From contig WGLN01000017.1 of assembly GCA_016125555.1 (NCBI GenBank), positions 1 through 64,000 on the forward strand: 64,000 bases of DNA. The letters are read 5' to 3'. The stretch is from Porphyrobacter sp. Its GTDB lineage: Bacteria > Pseudomonadota > Alphaproteobacteria > Sphingomonadales > Sphingomonadaceae. The notes beneath the pieces were generated by a model. It saw only the letters and a list, made by a program, of their open reading frames with translations, was not told where the DNA came from and searched no databases. Of the stretch, positions 51,948 to 61,347 are shown in pieces. The position numbers and the translations under genes are program-made. Position 1 is the first letter of the stretch. Every line of letters begins with the position of its first letter.

Positions 51948-53612
51948 ATGCAGGAAACGACGGCCTTGACGCATCACGACGACGACAACCCGATGCACAC
52001 CGCCGAGCGCGACGTGGTCGCCCTCGGCATCGCCGCTGCGGCGATCCTGCTGCTGGTCGCCACTGGCGGCGCGGTGGTTCCCGGGGCGGTGCTCTCGCTG
52101 TTCGGAGAGGGCGAGGCCCCGGACCGCCTGCTGGCGAGTGCGCTGCTGCTCAACATCGCGCTGATCATCTTCGGCTGGCGGCGCTATCGCGAGCTCACTC
52201 ACGAGATCGCCGAACGCCGCCGTGCCGAGGATCACGCGCGCCTGCTCGCCGCGACCGATCCGCTCACCCACTGCCTCAATCGCCGCGCTATGATCGAGGC
52301 GACCGAGCGGCTGCGCGCCCGTGCCGCCATGCAGGGCGAGGCGCTCGCCTATTGCATGATCGACCTCGACAATTTCAAGCAGATCAACGACATGTACGGC
52401 CACGCCTGCGGCGATGCGGTGCTGGTGGCGCTGTGCGACCGGATGCGAGCGCTGCTCCCGCGCGAGGCGCGGCTGGCGCGGCTGGGCGGTGACGAGTTCG
52501 CTTTCGTGATGCCCTACGACGTCGGCCAGCAGGACCGCGTCGACGACCTCGTCATCCGCCTGTTCGCGAGCATCGCCGAGCCCTTCGCGGAGCGGGATGT
52601 GACGGTCGAACTCTCGGTCTCGATCGGGCTCGCCACCGATCACGATGCCGAAGGCGAGCCCGCCCCGGCGGATGCGCCCACGCTGATGCACCGCGCGGAC
52701 ATGGCGCTCTACCACGCTAAGAAGCAGGGCCGGAACCGCCACTTCTGGTTCGAGGCGAGCATGGAGAACGAGCTGCGGTTCCGCAACCAGCTCGAAACCG
52801 GCATCCGCCGCGGCCTCGCCGCCGGCGAATTCGTGCCCTATTACGAACAGCAGATCGACATCGACACCGGCGAACTGGTCGGATTCGAGATGCTGGCGCG
52901 CTGGCAATCGGAACAGCTCGGTCTGGTCAGCCCGGAAATCTTCATTCCGGTCGCCGAGGAAATGGGGCTGATCGCGCCGCTCTCCGAACAGCTGATGGAC
53001 CGCGCCTTCGCCGATGCCCGCGAGTGGGACGACAGGCTGACGCTTTCGATCAACATCTCGCCAGTGCAGCTGCGCGATCCGTGGTTCGCACAACAGCTGC
53101 TCAAGAAGCTGGTCGCGGCGGGGTTCCCGCCCCAGCGGCTCGAGATCGAGATCACCGAAAGCTGCCTGCACGAGAACATCGGCATGGTGCGCACGCAGAT
53201 CACCTCCTTGCGCAACCAGGGCGTGAAGGTCAGCCTCGACGACTTTGGCACCGGCTATGCGAGCCTCGAACAGCTGCGCAACCTGCCCTTCGATCGCCTC
53301 AAGATCGACCGGAGCTTCATCACCGAACTGCGCGAACCGGCGGGCCGGATGCGGCTTGTCGATGCGATCATCTCGCTGGGACGCGGGCTCGATCTCCCGC
53401 TGACCGCGGAAGGCGTCGAGAACGAGGAAATCCTCGCCGCGCTGCGCGAAATGGGCTGCCTGAAGGCGCAGGGCTATGTCTACGGCATGCCCGAAACCGC
53501 CGAGGAAGTGCGTCAGCGGCTCGCCGCCTGCGGACGGCTCGGCGTCGCGCCGCGTGCGACCGGCGGCCCGCGTCATCTCGGCGACGACCGGGCGCAGGCC
53601 GCCGCCTCCTGA
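51948..53612 (+). CDS. Membrane GGDEF-EAL protein
   Basis: A 554-residue protein with two N-terminal membrane segments (VVALGIAAAAILLLVATGGAVV and LLASALLLNIALIIFGWRRY), a GGDEF domain with an intact active site (RLGGDEFAFV) but no RxxD inhibitory site, and an EAL domain in which the name motif reads EML (GFEMLARW). The other phosphodiesterase residues are present (INISPVQLRD, EITESCL, DDFGTGYASLEQL, AEGVENEEIL). It could make and degrade c-di-GMP. Start at ATG 51948; a later in-frame ATG is possible. Confidence 0.88.
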   Translation: MQETTALTHHDDDNPMHTAERDVVALGIAAAAILLLVATGGAVVPGAVLSLFGEGEAPDRLLASALLLNIALIIFGWRRYRELTHEIAERRRAEDHARLLAATDPLTHCLNRRAMIEATERLRARAAMQGEALAYCMIDLDNFKQINDMYGHACGDAVLVALCDRMRALLPREARLARLGGDEFAFVMPYDVGQQDRVDDLVIRLFASIAEPFAERDVTVELSVSIGLATDHDAEGEPAPADAPTLMHRADMALYHAKKQGRNRHFWFEASMENELRFRNQLETGIRRGLAAGEFVPYYEQQIDIDTGELVGFEMLARWQSEQLGLVSPEIFIPVAEEMGLIAPLSEQLMDRAFADAREWDDRLTLSINISPVQLRDPWFAQQLLKKLVAAGFPPQRLEIEITESCLHENIGMVRTQITSLRNQGVKVSLDDFGTGYASLEQLRNLPFDRLKIDRSFITELREPAGRMRLVDAIISLGRGLDLPLTAEGVENEEILAALREMGCLKAQGYVYGMPETAEEVRQRLAACGRLGVAPRATGGPRHLGDDRAQAAAS

Positions 53613-53670
53613 CCGCGCGCCGCCAAGCGGCACTGGACGCGCGCGCCCCGCGGGCATAGATGCGCGAGCC

Positions 53671-54486
53671 GTGACGCAGCGTATCGCCTTCACCAAGATG
53701 CACGGGCTCGGCAACGACTTCGTCGTGATCGATGCCCGCAAGGTCGCCATCCCGGCGATGACCGGCGCCCTCGCGCGTGCACTCGCCGACCGGCGCACCG
53801 GGATCGGCTGCGACCAGCTGATCCTGCTCGAGCCGAGCGGCGCGGCGGATTTCCGGATGCGTATCTTCAACGCCGACGGCGGCGAGGTCGAGGCCTGCGG
53901 CAATGCCAGCCGGGCCGTCGCGCTGCTCCACGGTGCGCCCGCCCGGGTCGAGACCGCGGGCGGCGTGATCGCGCTCGAACCAATCGCGGGCGGCGCGCGG
54001 GTCGACATGGGCAGCCCCCGCTTCGACTGGGAGGCGATCCCGCTTGCCTATGCGATGGACACCGCGGCGATGCCGGTGGGCTGGGACGGCCTCGAAAATC
54101 CCGCGGCGGTCAATGTCGGCAATCCGCACGTGATCTTCTTCGTCGCGGATGCCGATGCGGTGGACCTTGCAAGCCTCGGCCCGGCAATCGAGCACGACCC
54201 GCTGTTCCCCGAACGCGTCAACGTCAATGTCGCGAGCCTTGCGGGGCCGGACCACCTCAAGCTGACAGTGTGGGAACGCGGCGCCGGGCTGACCCGCGCC
54301 TGCGGCACCGGCGCCTGCGCCACCGCCGTGGCAGCGATCCGCCGCAAGCTGGTCGAAAGCCCCGTGACCGTCAGCCTGCCCGGAGGAGACCTGGTGATCG
54401 CCTGGGCGCCGGGGGGCACGATCACCATGAGCGGTCCGGCGGCGGAAAGCTTCCGCGGCAGTTTCGACTGGGACCACTTCGCGTGA
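53671..54486 (+). CDS. dapF: Diaminopimelate epimerase
   Basis: A 271-residue enzyme with two catalytic Cys in EACGNASRAVA and TRACGTGACATAVAA, and the N-terminal FTKMHGLGNDFVVID. It converts LL- to meso-diaminopimelate for lysine and peptidoglycan. GTG start at 53671; its stop overlaps the mtaB start (GTGA). First of a dapF-mtaB-ftsY-yciB operon with overlapping stops and starts. Confidence 0.94.
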   Translation: MTQRIAFTKMHGLGNDFVVIDARKVAIPAMTGALARALADRRTGIGCDQLILLEPSGAADFRMRIFNADGGEVEACGNASRAVALLHGAPARVETAGGVIALEPIAGGARVDMGSPRFDWEAIPLAYAMDTAAMPVGWDGLENPAAVNVGNPHVIFFVADADAVDLASLGPAIEHDPLFPERVNVNVASLAGPDHLKLTVWERGAGLTRACGTGACATAVAAIRRKLVESPVTVSLPGGDLVIAWAPGGTITMSGPAAESFRGSFDWDHFA

Positions 54487-55658
54487 ACGCTCCCCGGATC
54501 GTGTCGCTCGGCTGCCGCATGAACATCGCCGAAAGCGAGCGGATGCGCGCGATGCTGGCGGGTTCGGGCGATCTGGTGGTGGTCAATTCCTGCGCGGTGA
54601 CGGGCGAGGCGCTGCGCCAGACCCGGCAGGCGATCCGACGCGCGCGCCGCGACCACCCGCAGGCGCGGCTGATCGTCACCGGCTGCGCGGCGGAGATCGA
54701 CCGGACGGAAATCGCCGGCATGGCGGAGGTCGACGGGCTGGTGGCGAACGCCGCCAAGCTCGACCCGCGCGCCTGGAACGTCCCCGCCGAGGCGCCCGCC
54801 CTGCCCCCGGCCCGCACCCGCGCCTTCGTCGCGGTGCAGAACGGCTGCGACCACGCCTGCACCTTCTGCGTCATCCCACAGGGACGCGGTATGAGCCGTT
54901 CGCTGGCGATCGGCGAGGTGCTGGACGCGATCGCGGCGCACCTTGCCACGAACGCGAAGGAGGTCGTCCTCACCGGCGTCGACCTGACCAGTTGGGGTCA
55001 CGACCTCCCCGGCGCGCCGCGCCTCGGCGTCCTGGTGCAGGCGATCCTCGATGCCTTCCCGGCGCTGCCCCGCCTGCGCCTCTCCTCGGTCGACGGAATC
55101 GAGATCGACCCCGCCCTGTTCGACCTGATGGCGGGCGAGGAGCGGGTGATGCCGCACCTCCACCTCTCGCTCCAGCACGGCGCGGACCTGATCCTCAAGC
55201 GCATGAAGCGCCGCCACCTCAAGCGCGATGCGATCGAACTGGTGGCGCGGCTGAAGGCGCTGCGGCCCGGAATTACCGTGGGTGCGGACCTGATCGCGGG
55301 CTTCCCCACGGAAACCGGCGCGCACCATGCCGAAAACCTCGCGATCATCGACGAACTCGGCATCGTCCATGCTCATGTCTTCCCCTTCTCCCCCCGCCCC
55401 GGCACCCCTGCCGCGCGCATGCCGCAGCTCCCGCGCGAGGTGGTGAAGGCCCGCGCCGCCGAACTTCGGGCACGCGCCGCCGAAGTCCGCGCGGCGTGGC
55501 TGAGCGGCCTTGTGGGCGCGCGCCTCACCGTGCTCGCCGAACGCGACGGCACCGGCTACGCCCCCAACTACGCCCGCGTCGCCCTGCCCCCCGGCACCCC
55601 TGCCGGGACGCTGGTTGCGGTGACGCCCACCAAACTCGAGAAAGGCCTGCTGCAATGA
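54483..55658 (+). CDS. mtaB: tRNA methylthiotransferase MtaB-like
   Basis: A 391-residue radical SAM enzyme. The N-terminal UPF0004 domain has three Cys (VSLGCRMNIAESE, VVNSCAVTGEA, IVTGCAAEI) and the radical SAM cluster is in VQNGCDHACTFCVIPQGRG; a TRAM-like C-terminus follows. MtaB adds the methylthio group of ms2t6A in tRNA. GTG start at 54483 overlaps dapF; its stop overlaps ftsY. Confidence 0.9.
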   Translation: MNAPRIVSLGCRMNIAESERMRAMLAGSGDLVVVNSCAVTGEALRQTRQAIRRARRDHPQARLIVTGCAAEIDRTEIAGMAEVDGLVANAAKLDPRAWNVPAEAPALPPARTRAFVAVQNGCDHACTFCVIPQGRGMSRSLAIGEVLDAIAAHLATNAKEVVLTGVDLTSWGHDLPGAPRLGVLVQAILDAFPALPRLRLSSVDGIEIDPALFDLMAGEERVMPHLHLSLQHGADLILKRMKRRHLKRDAIELVARLKALRPGITVGADLIAGFPTETGAHHAENLAIIDELGIVHAHVFPFSPRPGTPAARMPQLPREVVKARAAELRARAAEVRAAWLSGLVGARLTVLAERDGTGYAPNYARVALPPGTPAGTLVAVTPTKLEKGLLQ

Positions 55659-56581
55659 GCGAGACGAGCTGGACCCAGCGCCTGTTCGGCGGCTTCGCCA
55701 AGACCTCCGAACGCCTGACCGCCAACCTCGCCGGGGTGAGCGGTGGGAGCGCGAAGCTCGACAATGCGACGCTCGACGAGGTCGAGGACGCGCTCATCAT
55801 GTCCGACCTCGGCCCGGCGGCGGCGGGACGCATCCGTGCACGGCTGGCGGAAAAGCGCTTCGGGCTGGAAATCACCGCGCGCGAATTGAAGGAGGCGGTG
55901 GCAGAGGAAATCGCCGCGATCCTGCGCCCGGTCGCCAAACCGCTCGAAGTCACCGCCTTCCCGCGCCCGCAGGTGATCCTGGTGATCGGGGTCAACGGCT
56001 CCGGGAAGACCACCACCATCGCCAAGCTCGCGCACCTGTTCATGGAGGATGATTACGGCGTGCTGCTGGCCGCGGGCGACACCTTCCGCGCCGCGGCGAT
56101 CGGCCAGCTGGCGACATGGGCCGAACGCGCCGGGGTCGGCATCGTGAAAGGGCCCGAGGGCGGCGATCCGGCGGCGATCGTGTTCGACGCGGTCAAGCAG
56201 GCCACCGACACCGGCATCGACGCGCTGATCGTCGACACCGCCGGGCGCCTCCAGAACAAGAAGGAGCTGATGGAGGAGCTGGCGAAAATCCGCCGCGTCC
56301 TCGGCCGGCTCAACCCCGAAGCGCCGCACGACGTGGTTCTGGTGCTCGATGCCACCAATGGCCAGAACGCGCTGTCGCAGATCGACGTGTTCAAGGAGGT
56401 CGCGGGGGTGACCGGCCTCATCATGACCAAGCTCGACGGAACGGCGCGCGGCGGGGTGCTGGTCGCGGCGGCGGAGCAATATGGCCTGCCGATCCATGCC
56501 ATCGGGGTCGGCGAGAAGATGGAGGACCTGCGCCCCTTTGATCCCGATCTGGTCGCGCGCGTCATCGCGGGGGTGGCGTGA
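55655..56581 (+). CDS. ftsY: Signal recognition particle receptor FtsY
   Basis: A 308-residue SRP GTPase with a short N-terminal region, NG domain with G1 GVNGSGKTTTIAKLA, G2/IBD DTFRAAAIGQL, G3 DTAGRLQNKKELMEEL and G4 TKLDGTARGG. It docks ribosome-SRP complexes at the membrane. Overlaps both mtaB and yciB by a few bases. Confidence 0.95.
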   Translation: MSETSWTQRLFGGFAKTSERLTANLAGVSGGSAKLDNATLDEVEDALIMSDLGPAAAGRIRARLAEKRFGLEITARELKEAVAEEIAAILRPVAKPLEVTAFPRPQVILVIGVNGSGKTTTIAKLAHLFMEDDYGVLLAAGDTFRAAAIGQLATWAERAGVGIVKGPEGGDPAAIVFDAVKQATDTGIDALIVDTAGRLQNKKELMEELAKIRRVLGRLNPEAPHDVVLVLDATNGQNALSQIDVFKEVAGVTGLIMTKLDGTARGGVLVAAAEQYGLPIHAIGVGEKMEDLRPFDPDLVARVIAGVA

Positions 56582-57228
56582 TGGGGAGCGAGGGCAGGAA
56601 AGCCGCCTCGAGCTGGCTCAACGTCGCGGTCGATTACGGCCCGCTGCTGGTGTTCCTCGGGGTCTATCGCATGAACGCCCCTGCCGAGCACAGCGCCGCC
56701 GGGGAGATCGGGGCGATCGTCTACGGCACCGGTGCCTTCATGGTCGCCGCGGTGGCGGCGCTGGCCTTCTCGAAATGGCGGCTGGGCAAGGTCTCGCCGA
56801 TGCTGTGGTTCTCGACCGCGCTGATCGTCGGCTTCGGCAGCCTCACCATCTTCTTCGGCGACCCGACCTTCGTTCAGCTGAAGCCGACCATCATCTACGC
56901 CTGTTTCGGCGTCGCGCTGCTCGGCGGGTTCATGATGGGCCGCGCGCTGCTCAAGGTGCTGCTCGAGGCCGCCTTCGACGGGCTATCGGACGAAGGCTGG
57001 CTCAAGCTCTCGAGGAACTGGGGCGTCTTCTTCCTGTTCCTCGCCGTGCTCAACGAGGTGCTGCGCGCCCAGCTCGATTTCGAGGGCTGGCTGTGGGCCA
57101 AGCTGTGGGTGTTCCTGCCGCTGACCTTCCTGTTCACCTTCAGCCAGATCCCGATGCTGCTGAAGCACGGCCTCAGCTTCGAGGACCGCGACGAGCCGCT
57201 CAAGAACGAGCCGCCGACGGGTGGCTGA
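56581..57228 (+). CDS. yciB: Septation protein A / inner membrane-spanning protein YciB
   Basis: A 215-residue protein with five to six membrane segments and the IspZ/YciB pattern: WLNVAVDYGPLLVFLGVYRM, FSTALIVGFGSLTIFFGDPTFVQLKPTIIYACFG, GWLKLSRNWGVFFLFLAVLNEVLRAQ and FLFTFSQIPMLLKHGL. It affects envelope integrity and division. Start ATG 56581 overlaps the ftsY stop. Confidence 0.92.
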   Translation: MGSEGRKAASSWLNVAVDYGPLLVFLGVYRMNAPAEHSAAGEIGAIVYGTGAFMVAAVAALAFSKWRLGKVSPMLWFSTALIVGFGSLTIFFGDPTFVQLKPTIIYACFGVALLGGFMMGRALLKVLLEAAFDGLSDEGWLKLSRNWGVFFLFLAVLNEVLRAQLDFEGWLWAKLWVFLPLTFLFTFSQIPMLLKHGLSFEDRDEPLKNEPPTGG

Positions 57229-57242
57229 GATGGAGAAGGAAC

Positions 57243-57638
57243 TTGGAAAACACGCTCCTTGAGCTTCTCATTATCACGGGCATATTTTTGGCGCTCGCAA
57301 TCCCGGCCTACCTAATCTTCGGGGAGATCGAGAGCGGACCATCAGAGCCTCCAGTTCCACTCTCTCGTCTTCAATCTGTCATGGCCTTGCAAGGGACAAA
57401 GGCGTGGAGCGTTACGATCGTGCGACGAAGCGGCTACATCCACGACGCTTGGACTTACACTGGCACGGCATTAGGCGCGTTGCAGACCGCTCAGCAGAAA
57501 ATGCGCCAAGCTAAATTGGAAGACTTCGCTATTCGCGCCAACACGCCTCATCGCTTCGAAGTAACAGCCTATTTCGAATCCGCGGGGCGGAGACGAACGG
57601 GGAAATACATCGGAGGGTTCGTAATCGCAGCAGCGTAA
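57243..57638 (+). CDS. Membrane-anchored orphan protein of lower GC
   Basis: A 131-residue protein starting at TTG 57243 behind GGAGAAGGA, with one N-terminal membrane helix (LLELLIITGIFLALAIPAYLIFG) and a soluble beta-rich domain (AWSVTIVRRSGYIHDAWTYTGTALGALQTAQQKMRQ, HRFEVTAYFESAGRRRTGKYIGG). Its codons are markedly more AT-rich than its neighbours, suggesting a recent gain. It follows yciB by 14 bp and converges with kup. No family recognised. Confidence 0.65.
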   Translation: MENTLLELLIITGIFLALAIPAYLIFGEIESGPSEPPVPLSRLQSVMALQGTKAWSVTIVRRSGYIHDAWTYTGTALGALQTAQQKMRQAKLEDFAIRANTPHRFEVTAYFESAGRRRTGKYIGGFVIAAA

Positions 57639-57646
57639 GCGTTGTT

Positions 57647-59584
57647 CTAAATATCCACCTGGCTCCCCAGTTCCACCACGCGGTTCGTCGGCAGCTTGAA
57701 GAAGTCCATCGCGCTCGAGGAATTGCGCAGCAGCCACGCGAAGATCTTCTCGCGCCAGATCGGCATGGCCGGCTTCTGGCTTGGCAGCAGGGTCTGGCGC
57801 GACAGGAAGAAGCTGGTCTGCATCATGTCGAAGGCCCCGCCGCAGCGCTCCATCGTCTTGAGCCCCTGCGGCACGTCGGTGTCCTCCATGAAGCCGAAAT
57901 GCAGCACCGCGCGGTAGAAGCCGTCGCCGAGGTCGGTCATCGCGCAGCGCGTCGACGGGTCGACATAGGGTTCGTCGGTGATGTCGATGGTGAGGATGAT
58001 CACCCGCTCGTGCAGCACCTTGTTGTGCTTGATGTTGTGCAGCAGCGCCGACGGCACGCCGGCGGTACTCGAGGCCATGAAGATCGCCGTCCCCGGCACG
58101 CGCACCGCCGAATTCTTGGCCGACTTGGCGAAGATCTCCAGCGGCAGCGCGCTTTCGCTCATGCGGTCGCGCATCAGCTTGCGGCCGCGCGCCCAGGTGG
58201 TGAGCATCGTGAAGATGATGAAGCCGATCGCCAGCGGCACCCACCCGCCCGAAGGCACCTTGATGAGGTTGGCGCCGAAATAGGCGATGTCGACGATCAG
58301 GAACACCAGCACCAGCGGCAGCGCCTTCCACCACGGCCAGCGCCACAGCGCGAACAGCACCGCCGCCAGCAGCAGCGTGTCGATGAACATCGCGCCCGTC
58401 ACCGCGATGCCATAGGCCGCGGCGAGGTTGCTCGACGACTGGAAGAACAGCACCAGCAGGATCACCATGGTCATCAGCGCCCAGTTGATCGCCGGGATAT
58501 AGATCTGCCCCGCGGCAGTGGCGCTGGTGTGCTCGATATTCATGCGCGGGATGAAACCGAGCTGGATCGCCTGCTGGGTGAGGCTGAACGCGCCCGAGAT
58601 CACCGCCTGGCTGGCGATGATCGTGGCGAGCAGCGCGAGGATGATCACCGGCACGCGCACCATGTCGGGGATCATCAGGAAGAAGGGGTCCTTGATCAGC
58701 GCCGCGGTGGCCTCGGGCGAGGTCTGCGACAGCACCAGCGCGCCCTGCCCCATGTAGTTGAGCATCAGCGCCGGGAACACGAAGGTCAGCCACGACAGGC
58801 CGATCGGCTTCCTTCCGAAATGGCCCATGTCGGCATAAAGCGCCTCGGCCCCGGTCACCGCCAGCACCACGCTGCCGAGCGAGATGAAGGCAAGATAGCC
58901 GTCGGTGAAGAAGAAGTTGAGCGCGTTGAGCGGGTTGATCGTCTCGATGATGATCGCCGGATTGGCGGAAAGATGCATCACGCCAAGGGTCGCGAGCATC
59001 GCGAAATAGCACAGCATGATCGGCCCGAAGAGCTTGCCGACCCGCTCGGTCCCGCGCGATTGCAGCGCGAACAGGCATACCAGGATGGCGATGGCGGTCG
59101 GCACGATCCAGGCGTGGAAGCCGGGGACGATGTATTGCAGCCCCTCGGTCGCGGACAGCACCGAGATCGCCGGGGTGATCATGCTGTCCCCGTAGAACAG
59201 CGACGTCGCGAACACGCCGAGCAGGATCAGCGGCGCGGTCCATTTGCGATTGTCGGAGGCGCGGCGGATCAGCGCGAGGAGCGCGAGGCTGCCGCCCTCG
59301 CCGCGGTTGTCGGCGCGGATGATGGTGAGGACGTATTTGACCGTCACCACCATCATCATCGACCAGAACACGAGGCTCAGCACCCCGTGGATATGCGCCG
59401 GGTCGGGGGCGATGCCGGGCGCGCCGTGGTGCGAGGCGAAGGTTTCGCGGAAGGCGTAGAGCGGGCTCGTGCCGATGTCGCCGAACACCACGCCGACCGC
59501 GCCGATCGCGAGTGCCGCGGTCGAGGCGCGGTGCGCGGGGGCGTGGGTCATGTCCGGCTGGCCGGGGGTTGCGGTGTCGTTCAT
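57647..59584 (-). CDS. kup: KUP-family potassium transporter
   Basis: A 645-residue membrane protein with about 12 segments and KUP signatures: [23 protein letters not shown]-type region [21 protein letters not shown], and the long cytosolic tail ending [25 protein letters not shown]. It imports K+ (or Cs+) with protons. Monocistronic and convergent with the orphan gene at 57243. Confidence 0.94.
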   Translation of the reverse strand: MNDTATPGQPDMTHAPAHRASTAALAIGAVGVVFGDIGTSPLYAFRETFASHHGAPGIAPDPAHIHGVLSLVFWSMMMVVTVKYVLTIIRADNRGEGGSLALLALIRRASDNRKWTAPLILLGVFATSLFYGDSMITPAISVLSATEGLQYIVPGFHAWIVPTAIAILVCLFALQSRGTERVGKLFGPIMLCYFAMLATLGVMHLSANPAIIIETINPLNALNFFFTDGYLAFISLGSVVLAVTGAEALYADMGHFGRKPIGLSWLTFVFPALMLNYMGQGALVLSQTSPEATAALIKDPFFLMIPDMVRVPVIILALLATIIASQAVISGAFSLTQQAIQLGFIPRMNIEHTSATAAGQIYIPAINWALMTMVILLVLFFQSSSNLAAAYGIAVTGAMFIDTLLLAAVLFALWRWPWWKALPLVLVFLIVDIAYFGANLIKVPSGGWVPLAIGFIIFTMLTTWARGRKLMRDRMSESALPLEIFAKSAKNSAVRVPGTAIFMASSTAGVPSALLHNIKHNKVLHERVIILTIDITDEPYVDPSTRCAMTDLGDGFYRAVLHFGFMEDTDVPQGLKTMERCGGAFDMMQTSFFLSRQTLLPSQKPAMPIWREKIFAWLLRNSSSAMDFFKLPTNRVVELGSQVDI

Positions 59585-59722
59585 TTCAAGCGGATTTCCC
59601 GTGCATGCGGTACTGCCCCCAGCCGAATTCGGTGTGCCGGAGCGACTCCGGCGGGTGAGGCGGGGCGCCTAGCACCCCCTCTTCGCGCCCGCAACACGGC
59701 AGGTCTGAGGGACAAGAAAGCG

Positions 59723-60370
59723 TCACTGTCCCTGCAGCATCGGCGCGCGCGCGATCATGTCGTCGAGCCGGGCGACCTCGGCCTCCAGCCCCTCGCGCCA
59801 TGGTGCGTCTTTCGGGGTGTGGGCAAGCAGACCCGCCCAGACGGTGCGTGCGGCGCGCACCTCGCCGCTCTGCAGATAGGCCGAGCCGAGGAAATACTCG
59901 GCCCCGGGGTGTTCCGGGTCGATGGCGCGGGCGCGGACGAAGGCCTGCACCGCCGCCGGGGTGACCATCCCGTCGGCATGGCCGACCAGCGCGAGCCCGA
60001 GCGCGAGCCAGCCTTCCTGGTCGTTCGGGTTCTCCGCCAGACCACGGCGCAGCAGCCCGGCGGCATCGGCGAAGCGGCCGCGCCGCGCGAAGGCATCGGA
60101 GGTGAGCAGATAGTCGGGCGGCGGCGTGGTGTGTTCGAACAGCGCCTTGCGCCCCTCGACCATCGCCTCGCCCTGCCGCGTCGCCGGCGCTTCGCCCGCC
60201 TTGGGCGCGGAAGGCAGACCGGGCGAGCCCTGCCAGGCATAGCCCGCCAGGCCGAACACCAGCACGGCGCCGAACAGCGTCAGCCCCTCGCGCGGGACGC
60301 GCAGCAGGAAGGCCGCCAGCGCGAAGGCGGCGAAGGCGAGAGAGAAAATCGCCAGCCAACCGTCGATCAT
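59723..60370 (-). CDS. ccmI: Cytochrome c maturation protein CcmI-like (TPR)
   Basis: A 215-residue protein with two N-terminal membrane segments (LAIFSLAFAAFALAAFLL, LTLFGAVLVFGLAGYAW) and tetratricopeptide repeats from about residue 90 (RRGRFADAAGLLRRGLAENPNDQEGWLALGLALVGHADG, RARAIDPEHPGAEYFLGSAYLQSGEVRAARTVWAGLLA). It acts as the apocytochrome c chaperone. Shorter than typical CcmI. It overlaps ccmH by 4 bp as the last gene of the ccm operon. Confidence 0.85.
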   Translation of the reverse strand: MIDGWLAIFSLAFAAFALAAFLLRVPREGLTLFGAVLVFGLAGYAWQGSPGLPSAPKAGEAPATRQGEAMVEGRKALFEHTTPPPDYLLTSDAFARRGRFADAAGLLRRGLAENPNDQEGWLALGLALVGHADGMVTPAAVQAFVRARAIDPEHPGAEYFLGSAYLQSGEVRAARTVWAGLLAHTPKDAPWREGLEAEVARLDDMIARAPMLQGQ

Positions 60371-60813
60371 GCCGTCTCTCCCGCATCGTCATCTGCGTCG
60401 CTCCGGCGCCGGCCGAGCCGCCGCAGCAGCACCGCGGCAACGATCAGGATCACCAGCGCGGGGACCGCGAAGAGCGGCCAGGTCGTCGCGCTGACCTCGG
60501 GCTCGTAGCTGACATAGTCGCCATAGCGCGCGATCAGCCAGCGGCGGATCTGTTCGGGGCTTTCGCCTGCGAGGATGCGGGTGCGCACCTGGTGGCGCAT
60601 GTCGCCGGCCATCGCCGCGTCGCTGTCGGCGATGCTCTGCGACTGGCACTTGAGGCAGCGCAGCGTGTGCATCAGCGCCGATGCCTCGGCCTCGAGCCTG
60701 GGGTCCTCGAGCTGGGTATAGGCATAGGGTGCAGGCGGCATGGAATCCTGTGCGGCGAGCGGCGCCAGCGCTGCGAGCAGCGCGACACAGAGCGCAAGTG
60801 CAGCGCGGATCAT
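60367..60813 (-). CDS. ccmH: Cytochrome c maturation protein CcmH
   Basis: A 148-residue periplasmic thiol protein with signal peptide (MIRAALALCVALLAALAPLAAQ), the redox motif LRCLKCQSQSIADSDA and a C-terminal membrane anchor (PLFAVPALVILIVAAVLLRRL). It reduces apocytochrome c haem-binding cysteines. It overlaps ccmG by 4 bp. Confidence 0.93.
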   Translation of the reverse strand: MIRAALALCVALLAALAPLAAQDSMPPAPYAYTQLEDPRLEAEASALMHTLRCLKCQSQSIADSDAAMAGDMRHQVRTRILAGESPEQIRRWLIARYGDYVSYEPEVSATTWPLFAVPALVILIVAAVLLRRLGRRRSDADDDAGETA

Positions 60814-61340
60814 CGGGCCTTCTCCAGTTCGGCCATCAGCTTGGGCACATCGCTTTCGCGGATGTCGCCGATGTGCTGATAGCGGATGATCCCCTTGGAA
60901 TCGATGACGAAGGTCTCGGGCACGCCCGAGGAGCCGATCGCCAGCTGCACCTCGGAGATCGGGTCGCTGCCCACGCGGCTATAGGGATTGCCGTAGCGCG
61001 CGAGGAAATCGGCGACATCCTCGGGCCGGTCGCGGATCGCGATGCCGACGATCTCGACGCCCTTCTGCCGCAGCTCCTCGAGCTGCGGGGCCTCGGCGAT
61101 GCAGGGCAGGCACCAGCTCGCCCAGACGTTGAGCAACCGCGGCTGTCCGCCGACGAGATCCGCCTTGGCCGCGCCCGGCAGCCCGCCGAACGCGGGCTTG
61201 AGCGCGAAATCGGGGAGCGGCTGGCCGATCATCGTGCTTTCGACGAACTCGTCCTTCGGCTGGGTCAACATGAAGGCGGCCAGCCCTGCGAAGAAGGCGA
61301 ACAGGGCGAGCGGCACCCACAGGAACAGGCGATTGCGCAT
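60810..61340 (-). CDS. ccmG: Thiol:disulfide oxidoreductase CcmG/DsbE
   Basis: A 176-residue protein anchored by an N-terminal membrane helix (LFLWVPLALFAFFAGLAAFML) with a periplasmic thioredoxin domain and active site WASWCLPCIAEAPQLEEL; the cis-Pro region is SSGVPETFVIDSKGIIRYQHIG. It keeps CcmH reduced. Confidence 0.93.
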   Translation of the reverse strand: MRNRLFLWVPLALFAFFAGLAAFMLTQPKDEFVESTMIGQPLPDFALKPAFGGLPGAAKADLVGGQPRLLNVWASWCLPCIAEAPQLEELRQKGVEIVGIAIRDRPEDVADFLARYGNPYSRVGSDPISEVQLAIGSSGVPETFVIDSKGIIRYQHIGDIRESDVPKLMAELEKAR

Positions 61341-61347
61341 CGCGGGC

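Noticed and set aside
57899-60508. Open frame of 869 codons on the plus strand
   Set aside because: It is antisense to kup, ccmI and ccmH, is full of Arg/His/Gly low-complexity typical of GC-rich shadow frames, and has no domain or ribosome binding site.
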